DNA from: an uncultured Bacteroidaceae bacterium
Lineage (GTDB): Bacteria; Bacteroidota; Bacteroidia; Bacteroidales; Bacteroidaceae
Direction: 5' to 3'
DNA: 5,499 bases
Assembly: GCA_934364765.1 (NCBI GenBank)
Contig: CAKRMO010000092.1
Location: 1-5,499 of the forward strand
Shown here one piece after another: positions 1 through 5,159 of the stretch (its first letter is position 1; each line of letters opens with the position of its first letter). A model generated the notes under the pieces. That model was not told where the DNA came from. It was given only the letters and a program-made list of their open reading frames with translations, and did not search any database. The position numbers and the translations under genes are program-made.

Positions 1-480
1 GTCGTTGATGATGCCGTCAACGGTAATCACAACGTCGGTCGCGCCTTCCTGCGGTTTAACCTTGTCAAGGTCAAACCAGCCGCTCATGCCATTGATATGC
101 ACCGGCGTGCCGGTGGTAACGTTGAGCTTTCCGCCCCTCATGTAGCCGTAGCCTTCCTTGCTGATGTCGCATCCGTCGAACGTGCCGGCAAGTCCGTTAG
201 CCTCGCGCGCCGTTGTGTCAACCGTGGCGGGCAGCATGGTGTAAATGCTTGTGGTCTTGACATTCTCCGCATCGTATTCGTTGTAGTCGCCCTCGATTAT
301 GACGAACGGCACGCCGGCTTTCACGTCCTCGCAGAGCGTAAGCTCAACCGAAGTCCTGCCCGCAGACGCATCCACCGTGATGTTCTTCACGGAATATGTG
401 AACGCATTTGTGTTCATCGACATAAGAGAGCTTTCGCCGGCAGGCACGTCAAACGGCAAAGTCATAACGCTGATGCTGTT
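1..480 (-). other. C-terminal beta domain of Bacteroidales surface-protein type (residues about 1406 to 1565, incomplete)
   Basis: Beta-rich segment with SVMTLPFDVPAG, FTYSVKNITV, SVELTLCEDVKAGVPFVIIEGDYN, then NGLAGTFDGCDISKEGYGYMRGGKLNV and VDGIIND at the window edge. The order (T-LPFDVPxG, a Tyr-Val strand, a strand ending in xAGxPFVI-x-EG, then NxLxGT) recalls a domain frequent in large secreted Bacteroidales proteins, often followed by a C-terminal sorting tail. The tail, if any, lies outside the window, so type IX secretion is unproven. Confidence 0.45.
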
Positions 481-3400
481 TGCCTCAATCGGGAAGTTAA
501 GGTATGCATCATCCTCCACGGGAATAACGCCCCAGCACGAAGCGCCGTCAACAACGGTGGCCCAAGGCACGATTACACTGCCCTTTTCCTGCGCATGGAG
601 CGGATATTCCTCCTTGTTGTTTTCGTTGAGCGACACAAACTGCAGCTGCCCTTTGCCGATGTAGTCCACGCGGAAAGGCGAGAATCCGCCCTGCATACGG
701 CAGACATTCGCCTCGCCGCATCCGCTGGTCGGGGCTATGCTGTGTGAGGTCGCGAGGTTCTGCAAAGAATAGCCGTCCGTGCCTTCAATCGGAACGAAAC
801 GCCACATTGCGTAGGGGTTCTCCAAATATGCAGGGTCCTCTTCCCCGCCGGCATACTGTCCGAACCTTATGCTTGCGCCGGCATCGGGGTTGTCAAGATA
901 TATGGCCTTGTTGGCGCAATATCCCAGATTGCTCTTGGAGTATATGTAATACCACTTGTTTGGCTCTATCTGCCTTGTGTGCCCGAGAAGTTCCGCCTTT
1001 GCATCGTTAATGCCCTTTATGGCAGCATTTATGTCGGTCTTCATCGGCTGCTTGTCGCTCACGCCGCTGCGGGCAGCCTTTACCGCCGCCACAAAGTCGT
1101 CAATGCTTGCTTCGTCGTCAACCATGCCGATTTCCTCGCCCACTTCCATGTTGCCGGCCCACTTGATCATTTTGCCGTAGAGCTTTGAAAGCTCGGTGGT
1201 GTCGGCATAGGCGTCGAGCAGTTTGGCTATCGCGTCCTCGAGCGTGGCTATGTCGCCCGGCAAAACCTCGTGCGTGCCTTTGGCCTTGCCCGCATCGATG
1301 AGGGCTTTCAGTCCGTCGGCCGCCGCCTTCACGTCGGGGTTGTAGTTATACTGCACGCGCTCCGGGTCAACGCCTGTGTACATCTGGAAACGTCCGAGGC
1401 TGAGATAGAAGCCGCCTGTGCTCGTCGCACGCATATTGATGGTTTTCTTCACCAAAAAGCGCACGTCGGAATATTCCGCGCCAAGTTCTATCATGGGCGA
1501 GGTGTATCTCACCGGGTGTGCGTTCGCCTGTCCCGAACCCGAGACAATGGCAGTGAGTTCCTTTACGCTTGTCCACGAGTTCTCGTCATCGGGAGTGTTG
1601 GTTGCGAGAATTTCCATATCTTCTGGGGTGTCGTATGTGGAACCCCATTCCGAACTTATCATACTGAAGAGGAAGGAACTCTGAGGCGCGTTCATGTGAA
1701 CCTGCAAACAGGGATATTCGTCAGCCGGAAGCGGGTTGCTCCACGAAGTGTGGAATATGTACTGCCCCGTGCCGTAGCCGTCGCTTTCGGGGCGGATTAG
1801 GTTTGCGGGGGTGAACTGATCGCTTTGTACGGAGTTCGACGTTATCTGCCCGCCGTTCACAATAATCGCCTGAAGCGAGGGAACGGCATTGTCGTAGGCG
1901 TTTTGCGCTTTCTCAAGAAGGCTTGCAAACACCGCGTCAATTGAATCGCGGTCCACATAAAGCCTGTCTATTTCCTTGGCTGCGTCATAAAGCGCGTTGA
2001 TGTCGGCAACGGCCAGCGTGCCGTCAGCCACCTTTTGCTTCAGTGCCGCCGCAAGGTTGTCGTAATTGTCGCAAGCCGCCTTCATTCCCTCAACCACGTA
2101 GTATTCGGAATTGGCAACGGGTGTCGTGCCCATAACCTGGAAACGCCCGAGGCTTACGTAGAAGCCGCCCAATGCGTTCAGGCGGTTGTTGACCGTTGAC
2201 TTTACAAGGAAACGGAGGTTGCTGTAGCTTCCGCCAAGGCTTATTGCCGGGGATACATACTTCACAGGGTGCACTATCTCGGTTACAATGTTGTTGAGTT
2301 CGGTTATGCTCTTCCAGGAGTCCTCGTCTTCGGGAGTGTTGGTGGCGAGAATTTCCACGTCCTTGGGGGTGTCGTATGTGGAACCCCATTCCGAACTTAC
2401 CATGCGGAACTTGAAAGCGTCAACTGGCGAATCAAGGCTCACCTGAAGCCATGCGTATTCCCCCGGTTTCTGCGGGTCGCTCCACGAAGTGTGCCATATA
2501 TACTCGTTCGTGCCGTAGCCGTCGCTTTCGGGGCGGATTAGGTTTGACGTAACAAACTGTCCGTGCACGGAGTTTGAGGTTATTTGCGAGCCCTTCGTGA
2601 TATACGCCTCATAGTCATTGGCCTTTTCGCGGACAGCCGCCGTTGAGCTTATCGCGGTTGCGGCCCGGTCTTTCAGGCAGTCGCTCTTTCCCGCGTTTGC
2701 AAGGCTGTCGATAAGCTGCGTGTCGTTTTGCGTGAACACGAACCATGCCGACGGGGAACCCGCTCCGCCCGCAGTGTTGATTATCTCGCCTTTCAGCCCC
2801 GCGCCGTCATTATGCCCCTTGGCGAAATAAGCCACATCGTTTATGGTGTTTGCAATTGAGAACTGCGGGTAAGTGTCTATCTGGGTTATTGTCTGCAAAG
2901 TTTGCGGCTGGTCGGTAAGCGGCACATTCTTGCTCGTGCCTTTCACCGAGCCGATATACTTGTTGTTGTAAACGCTCTGTATGCTGTAAGTGCCGTCTCC
3001 CACAGGCGCAACCTTGAAAAGGAACTTCGGGTCTTTCCTGTCGAACGTGTTCCAGCCCAGCTTGCCGTTGGCGAGCACGCACATGGCTTTCTCCACGCCC
3101 TGCTTGCTGTTGAAGGCCGCGCTGGCACTGACAAAATAATAATAGCCGCCGGTAACTTTCACAAGTGAAGCCTCAACGGCCTCGTAAGCCTTGCGAAGGT
3201 TTTGCTCCGCCTTTGAATACTCCTCGTCCGACAGGGTTTGCGACAAGGCGTAGTTTGCATCCTCGTAAGCCGAAGTGTAATCCAAAATCGCCTCCGCCGA
3301 ATAATATCCCGGCTCTGTGCCGCCCTGATATTGCGGGTTCCTCTCCGAAATGTCGTCAAGCAGCTTCTGCAGCTTGCGTATTGGGGTGTCGGTGCTTTCG

Positions 3401-4695
3401 GCCTTCATTATCTGGAAACGCCCGAGGTTGAACAAAGGATTTCCGTTCTTGCTCAGACGCCCGTTTACGTTTTTCTTCACCACAAAACGCAGGTCGGTGT
3501 AGCTGCCTCCAAGTGCGATGTGCGGCGAATAGTAGTCTATCGGGTGGGCAACCGCCGTAACGATGTCGGTAAGCACCGCCACAGTCTGCCACGAGCTTTC
3601 GTCATCGGGAGTGTTGGTGGCGAGTATGTCCATGTCCTGCGGCGTGTCGTATGTGCTGGTCCATTCCGAGCTTATCATGTGGAAGAAAATGTCGCTCTGC
3701 GCCTCGTTGAGGTGTATTTGCAGATACGGGTATTCGCCGGCGGGGAGCGGGTTGGTCCACGAGCAGTGGTAAATGTACTGCCCCGTGCCGTAGCCCTCGA
3801 TTTCAGGGCGTATGAGGTTTGAGGTGGAGAACTGGAGGCTCTCCATTGTGTTGGTGGTTATCTGCACAGAGTCTGTGATGAGGTCCTTGCCCTTCATCCA
3901 TTTGTCGTCCTCGTCGTCTCCCTCGCCTATTCCGTCGGTGGCGAGCACATTCATTATTGCGTCAGCCCAGAAGCCGGCAAGTTTCACCGCGCCCTGCGCG
4001 TTGGGGTGAAGCCAGAACGTTCCGGAGTTGCCGGCTTCGGAAGTGAAGTAGTCGTTGTTGTCCTCGAAAAAGCTGAAAGCCTCCTTCGAGCCGGCATACA
4101 CCATGCCGGGGTTAGATGAAGCGTATTCGTCCAGGATGTTGTCGATTACAGGGTGATAGGACTTCAGCCTGTCAAGCCCCGCCTGGAGATAGGTTGCGCC
4201 GTTGTGCGTTGTGGGGCTGTACCAAATGGGATAGTTCAGCACGAACTTGGCACTGGGGAACTTATCGTGCAGTGCGTCTATTATCTTCTTGATGTTTTCC
4301 TTGTAGGTGTCGGTGCTCACCGGCGAGCCTTCGGGCCCTTTTTCGGCGCTGTCGTTAGTGCCGAGCATTATCGAGAAATAAAGCGGGCCTTCCTCCTTGC
4401 CGAACTCCTCCCCCGCGCTCACGGCGTTGTTGTAAGCCCCGCGCCCGGGCAGGAAGCCGAATGTCGTTATGCCGCTCACGCCGCAGTTCCTTATCCTTAC
4501 GGTGTGTTTGGTGCGTTTCTGCAAAAGCTGCCCCGTTATAACGGGCGGGGCCTGCGTCGCCGGGTCTGGAAGCGTCGCGCCATACGTGATGCTGTTGCCA
4601 ATGAAGACAACATGGATTTTTTCTTTTGCCGCCGCAGACATACACATAAGCATGCCGGCCAGCAAAAGACACAGAGTAAACTTTAGCTGTTTCAT
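1..4695 (-). CDS. Secreted multi-domain SGNH/GDSL-type esterase with three discoidin-like modules (3' end outside window)
   Basis: A single minus-strand frame runs 1565 codons from the ATG at 4693-4695 to base 1 without a stop, so the C-terminus is missing. The start is fixed by an in-frame TAA at 4708-4710 with no other start between; no Shine-Dalgarno is seen, as usual in Bacteroidetes. Order of parts: signal peptide (1-23, hydrophobic core, SAAA before K24); SGNH hydrolase (about 26-250) with GNSIT (Ser35), NCGVSGIT (Gly75), GTND (Asn114) and LHPN (His230); acidic hinge GEGDDEDDK (257-265); discoidin-like copies at 278-430, 704-855 and 950-1105; helical linkers between them; two trefoil-like domains (about 512-657 and 1246-1395); C-terminal beta domain from about 1406. 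SGNH enzymes hydrolyse ester bonds, often O-acetyl groups on glycans. I infer an exported, glycan-anchored deacylase; substrate unknown. No lipobox is present, so probably periplasmic or secreted. Odd: Phe227 stands where the DxxH Asp is expected. The reading frame and SGNH call are secure; accessory domain names are less so. Confidence 0.9.
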   Translation of the reverse strand, partial: MKQLKFTLCLLLAGMLMCMSAAAKEKIHVVFIGNSITYGATLPDPATQAPPVITGQLLQKRTKHTVRIRNCGVSGITTFGFLPGRGAYNNAVSAGEEFGKEEGPLYFSIMLGTNDSAEKGPEGSPVSTDTYKENIKKIIDALHDKFPSAKFVLNYPIWYSPTTHNGATYLQAGLDRLKSYHPVIDNILDEYASSNPGMVYAGSKEAFSFFEDNNDYFTSEAGNSGTFWLHPNAQGAVKLAGFWADAIMNVLATDGIGEGDDEDDKWMKGKDLITDSVQITTNTMESLQFSTSNLIRPEIEGYGTGQYIYHCSWTNPLPAGEYPYLQIHLNEAQSDIFFHMISSEWTSTYDTPQDMDILATNTPDDESSWQTVAVLTDIVTAVAHPIDYYSPHIALGGSYTDLRFVVKKNVNGRLSKNGNPLFNLGRFQIMKAESTDTPIRKLQKLLDDISERNPQYQGGTEPGYYSAEAILDYTSAYEDANYALSQTLSDEEYSKAEQNLRKAYEAVEASLVKVTGGYYYFVSASAAFNSKQGVEKAMCVLANGKLGWNTFDRKDPKFLFKVAPVGDGTYSIQSVYNNKYIGSVKGTSKNVPLTDQPQTLQTITQIDTYPQFSIANTINDVAYFAKGHNDGAGLKGEIINTAGGAGSPSAWFVFTQNDTQLIDSLANAGKSDCLKDRAATAISSTAAVREKANDYEAYITKGSQITSNSVHGQFVTSNLIRPESDGYGTNEYIWHTSWSDPQKPGEYAWLQVSLDSPVDAFKFRMVSSEWGSTYDTPKDVEILATNTPEDEDSWKSITELNNIVTEIVHPVKYVSPAISLGGSYSNLRFLVKSTVNNRLNALGGFYVSLGRFQVMGTTPVANSEYYVVEGMKAACDNYDNLAAALKQKVADGTLAVADINALYDAAKEIDRLYVDRDSIDAVFASLLEKAQNAYDNAVPSLQAIIVNGGQITSNSVQSDQFTPANLIRPESDGYGTGQYIFHTSWSNPLPADEYPCLQVHMNAPQSSFLFSMISSEWGSTYDTPEDMEILATNTPDDENSWTSVKELTAIVSGSGQANAHPVRYTSPMIELGAEYSDVRFLVKKTINMRATSTGGFYLSLGRFQMYTGVDPERVQYNYNPDVKAAADGLKALIDAGKAKGTHEVLPGDIATLEDAIAKLLDAYADTTELSKLYGKMIKWAGNMEVGEEIGMVDDEASIDDFVAAVKAARSGVSDKQPMKTDINAAIKGINDAKAELLGHTRQIEPNKWYYIYSKSNLGYCANKAIYLDNPDAGASIRFGQYAGGEEDPAYLENPYAMWRFVPIEGTDGYSLQNLATSHSIAPTSGCGEANVCRMQGGFSPFRVDYIGKGQLQFVSLNENNKEEYPLHAQEKGSVIVPWATVVDGASCWGVIPVEDDAYLNFPIEANSISVMTLPFDVPAGESSLMSMNTNAFTYSVKNITVDASAGRTSVELTLCEDVKAGVPFVIIEGDYNEYDAENVKTTSIYTMLPATVDTTAREANGLAGTFDGCDISKEGYGYMRGGKLNVTTGTPVHINGMSGWFDLDKVKPQEGATDVVITVDGIIND
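511..960 (-). other. Ricin-like beta-trefoil candidate, second copy (residues about 1246-1395)
   Basis: Opens NKWYYIYSKSNLGYCANKAIYLDN, then MWRFVPIEGTDGYSLQNL and closes ASCWGVIPVEDD. The signposts match the first trefoil-like segment: an aromatic opening strand (WYYIYSKS versus GYYYFVSAS), a W/F-x-F-x-P/V block, and a GYSLQN / TYSIQS strand. A sugar-binding role is inferred. Several Cys (in LGYCAN, SGCGEANVCRMQ, SCWG) could pair in an exported protein. Primary sequence similarity between the two copies is low. Confidence 0.45.
976..1347 (-). other. Long helical linker after discoidin-like copy 3 (residues about 1117-1240)
   Basis: About 124 residues, helix-rich, with two similar parts: LKALIDAGKAKGTHEVLPGDIATLEDAIAKLLDAYAD (split by a GTHEVLPGD loop) and SIDDFVAAVKAA-DINAAIKGINDAKAELLG. 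The first matches the FIVAR pattern of a helix, a short loop, then a helix with regularly spaced Leu/Ile/Ala. Between them lies YGKMIKWAGNMEVGEEIGMVDDEA. Probably two consecutive bundles, spacing the binding modules from the C-terminal trefoil-like domain. Confidence 0.5.
1381..1848 (-). repeat. Discoidin (F5/8 type C)-like module, copy 3 (residues 950-1105)
   Basis: Third homologous module, 156 residues, from QITSNSV through NLIRPESDGYGTGQYIFHTSW, ISSEWGSTYDTP, MEILATNTPDDENSW and VRFLVKK to GGFYLSLGRFQM. Its slightly greater length comes from an insertion (SGSGQANA) before the HPVRYTSP strand; copies 1 and 2 reach the matching HP(I/V) by a shorter loop. The aromatic and charged residues likely to form the loop face (His, Trp, Tyr, Asp) are kept across the copies, so all three are probably functional and similar in ligand. 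The ligand cannot be read from sequence. Confidence 0.6.
1861..2130 (-). other. Helical linker between discoidin-like copies 2 and 3 (residues 856-945)
   Basis: About 90 residues, predominantly amphipathic helix: EGMKAACDNYDNLAAAL, ADINALYDAAKEIDRLYVDRDSIDAVFASL and LEKAQNAYDNAVPSL. The spacing of Leu/Ile/Ala with a Tyr near the middle is like FIVAR-type three-helix modules. Its size suits one such bundle. No catalytic motif is seen; a structural spacer is the likely role. Confidence 0.5.
2131..2586 (-). repeat. Discoidin (F5/8 type C)-like module, copy 2 (residues 704-855)
   Basis: Second homologous module, 152 residues, starting QITSNSV and containing NLIRPESDGYGTNEYIWHTSW, SSEWGSTYDTP, VEILATNTPEDEDSW and LRFLV, and ending GGFYVSLGRFQVM. 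It shares exact DNA with copy 3, including 38 nt at 2509-2546 (matching 1768-1805) and 34 nt at 2366-2399 (matching 1625-1658). This points to a later duplication, or gene conversion, between copies 2 and 3 than with copy 1. It is preceded by a short helical stretch (about 661-700) and followed directly by a helical linker. Carbohydrate binding is inferred from the fold assignment. Confidence 0.6.
2725..3162 (-). other. Ricin-like beta-trefoil candidate, first copy (residues about 512-657)
   Basis: Beta-rich segment starting GGYYYFVSAS, continuing through FLFKVAPVGDGTYSIQSVYNNKYIGSV and ending SAWFVFTQND. The pattern of a strand entering an aromatic residue, then W/F-x-F/V, then GTYSI-x-(N/S)-x-x-(N/S)-x-x-(Y/I)-I/L, is typical of ricin-type and related beta-trefoil lectin domains, which bind sugars. 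A second segment with the same signposts lies at residues about 1246-1395, which strengthens the assignment. Canonical QxW motifs are not obvious, so the fold is a moderate inference. Confidence 0.45.
3172..3390 (-). other. Helical linker between discoidin-like copy 1 and the first trefoil-like domain (residues 436-508)
   Basis: Segment rich in Ala, Glu, Leu, Lys and Tyr with heptad-like spacing (IRKLQKLLDDISER, SAEAILDYTSAYEDANYALS, EEYSKAEQNLRKAYEAVEASL). It resembles the helical FIVAR-type spacers found in large secreted glycan-active enzymes. A Gly/Pro-rich break (QYQGGTEPGYY, about 455-465) divides it into two helical parts. The role inferred is a stiff spacer holding the binding modules away from the catalytic domain. 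Confidence 0.5.
3406..3864 (-). repeat. Discoidin (F5/8 type C)-like module, copy 1 (residues 278-430)
   Basis: First of three homologous modules of the long esterase. It opens with QITTN, followed by NLIRPE-EGYGTGQYIYH-SW, then SSEW-STYDTP-DMDILATNTPDD-SSW, LRFVV and ends LGRFQIM. The strand pattern fits an F5/8 type C jelly roll: an early Trp after a conserved substrate-exposed loop, a P-x-x-(V/M)-x-I-L-x-(T/S)-N-x-x-D-x-x-W stretch, a central R(F/Y)LV strand and a closing strand. Its 153 residues match the family's usual 140-150. Such domains commonly bind carbohydrate (CBM32) or Ca2+. This copy is the most divergent of the three: it has Ile299-Glu300 where the others have Ser-Asp, and its last loop lacks the GGFY segment. 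Confidence 0.6.
3946..4620 (-). other. SGNH/GDSL hydrolase catalytic domain (residues about 26-250)
   Basis: The catalytic domain of the long esterase starts directly after the signal peptide with a beta strand (KIHVVFIG) leading into block I, GNSITYG, whose Ser35 is the expected nucleophile. Block II is NCGVSGIT (70-77), giving the oxyanion Gly75. Block III is LGTNDS (111-116), giving the oxyanion Asn114. Block V is LHPN (229-232), giving the catalytic His230. About 225 residues is normal for the fold. An Asp is usually found three residues before the His (DxxH); here that position is Phe227, within GTFWLHPN. The enzyme may use a Ser-His pair or another acid; several acidic residues lie in 211-220 (for example Glu211, Asp212, Asp215, Glu220). 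Asn for Asp in the GDS block is a common variant. Oxygen-ester hydrolysis is family knowledge; the natural ester is not evident. Confidence 0.85.
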
Positions 4696-4735
4696 AATTT
4701 TATGGTGTTAAAACATTGTTCTCATGATACGCCGC

Positions 4736-4743
4736 CAAAATTA
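4736..4743 (-). promoter_or_regulatory. Candidate Bacteroidetes -7 element for the esterase gene
   Basis: On the minus strand the octamer reads TAATTTTG, a match to the TAnnTTTG consensus of the Bacteroidetes primary sigma factor. It lies 40 bp upstream of the ATG, which would give a leader of roughly 30-35 nt. No clear TTTG (-33) is seen at the expected spacing, so the assignment is tentative. Confidence 0.4.
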
Positions 4744-4898
4744 CACAATATTTATAATAAGATTGTACTTGTTGTTTTTTTTTTGCACATTAACATGAAT
4801 TCGGAACAGGAAACTTCTGATTTTCGGGCGGAATTATGCATTTCCCCCATTTTGCCGCGACGGCTTGTTTTGTTTGTGCAATGCGGTTCGGGCGGTGG

Positions 4899-4920
4899 CG
4901 TATTGGGCGTATGCAATACG
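4899..4920. repeat. Inverted repeat CGTATTG / CAATACG, possibly part of a dispersed intergenic repeat
   Basis: Perfect 7-bp arms (4899-4905 and 4914-4920) enclose an 8-base loop GGCGTATG; the stem extends by a G-T and a G-C pair to about 4897-4922. The half GCGTAT is also directly repeated across the loop. It is GC-rich within otherwise AT-rich intergenic DNA, which suggests an inserted or dispersed element. From memory, GCGTATTGCATACGCC-like palindromes recur between genes in many genomes; whether this one is such a copy needs a genome search. Confidence 0.45.
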
Positions 4921-4982
4921 TCCCAACAGATGGCGCAAAATCCATAATCTACAGCCTTTCACAAACACCCCCAAAACTGCAT

Positions 4983-5045
4983 CGGATGTAAGAAAAACTA
5001 TGTCCTATGCAGGAAAAATTATGTCTGATGTAGTTTTTTCCACAT
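4983..5045. repeat. 21-bp direct iterations (two clear copies, third partly diverged)
   Basis: Copies at 4983-5003 and 5004-5024 share ATG(T/C)A(A/G)GAAAAA(C/T)TATGT. A third unit in phase at 5025-5045 keeps the first half (CTGATGTAG) and then diverges to T6. A fourth, weaker echo precedes copy 1 (AAAACTGCAT at 4973-4982). The 21-bp period equals two DNA helical turns, so the sites would lie on one face of the helix, as in many operator arrays. The array ends 77 bp before the candidate -7 element of the glycosyltransferase gene. Confidence 0.5.
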
Positions 5046-5057
5046 CAGACCTTTTTT
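5023..5057 (+). terminator. Perfect 9-bp inverted repeat followed by T6: terminator-like or operator
   Basis: Arms GTCTGATGT (5023-5031) and ACATCAGAC (5042-5050) are perfectly complementary around a 10-base loop, followed by CTTTTTT. The form is that of an intrinsic terminator on the plus strand, although the stem has only four G-C pairs. No gene transcribed toward it is visible, since both neighbours read outward, so an operator, or the end of a small RNA, is equally possible. The arms contain the GATGT core of the adjacent 21-bp iterations. Confidence 0.35.
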
Positions 5058-5121
5058 CGCCGCAAAAACACGCTTAAACCAAAAATATTGACCGCGAAAA
5101 TCGCAAAACAAAAAAAAACAT

Positions 5122-5129
5122 TAAATTTG
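5122..5129 (+). promoter_or_regulatory. Candidate Bacteroidetes -7 element for the glycosyltransferase gene
   Basis: TAAATTTG matches the TAnnTTTG consensus. It lies 30 bp before the ATG at 5160, which would give a leader of about 20-25 nt without a Shine-Dalgarno sequence. An A-rich tract (about 5105-5119) lies directly upstream. No good -33 TTTG is seen at normal spacing; the nearest TTG (5088-5090) is too far upstream. Confidence 0.45.
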
Positions 5130-5159
5130 TAGCCTTGAAATAGAAACCGCCCCACCGCG

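Larger units (their letters stand above)
4696..5159. other. Divergent intergenic region without a convincing gene
   Basis: Separates the start of the esterase gene (minus) from the start of the glycosyltransferase gene (plus). It is AT-rich with several A or T runs, clearly unlike the flanking coding DNA. Short open frames cross it but cut across hairpins and A/T tracts and have no recognisable product. It contains the two candidate promoters, a hairpin at 4899-4920, a set of 21-bp iterations at 4983-5045 and a 9-bp inverted repeat at 5023-5050. No tRNA- or rRNA-like sequence was seen. Since both genes point outward, no terminator is required here. Confidence 0.75.

Noticed and set aside
97..3822. 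Many plus-strand open frames, several hundred bases long, including three similar ones near 1270-1800, 2269-2541 and 3238-3822.
   Set aside because: They lie antisense to the continuous esterase frame. The three resemble each other only because they mirror the three repeated modules; none shows a recognisable domain or start context.
4355..4672. Minus-strand open frame of 105 codons overlapping the start of the esterase gene.
   Set aside because: It is in a shifted frame; the frame from 4695 carries the signal peptide and all SGNH motifs, so this one is a shadow.
4627..4695. Lipoprotein signal in the esterase.
   Set aside because: Cys9 and Cys18 are not preceded by a lipobox (Cys18 follows M-L-M), and a normal SAAA cleavage site lies further on.
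4153..4711. Plus-strand frames of 177 and 80 codons over the 5' part of the esterase gene.
   Set aside because: They are antisense to well-conserved catalytic motifs and have composition expected of a shadow, with no known product.
4983..5045. Possible CRISPR array from the short direct repeats.
   Set aside because: The repeats are 21 bp, contiguous without spacers and only two to three in number, which does not fit a CRISPR array.
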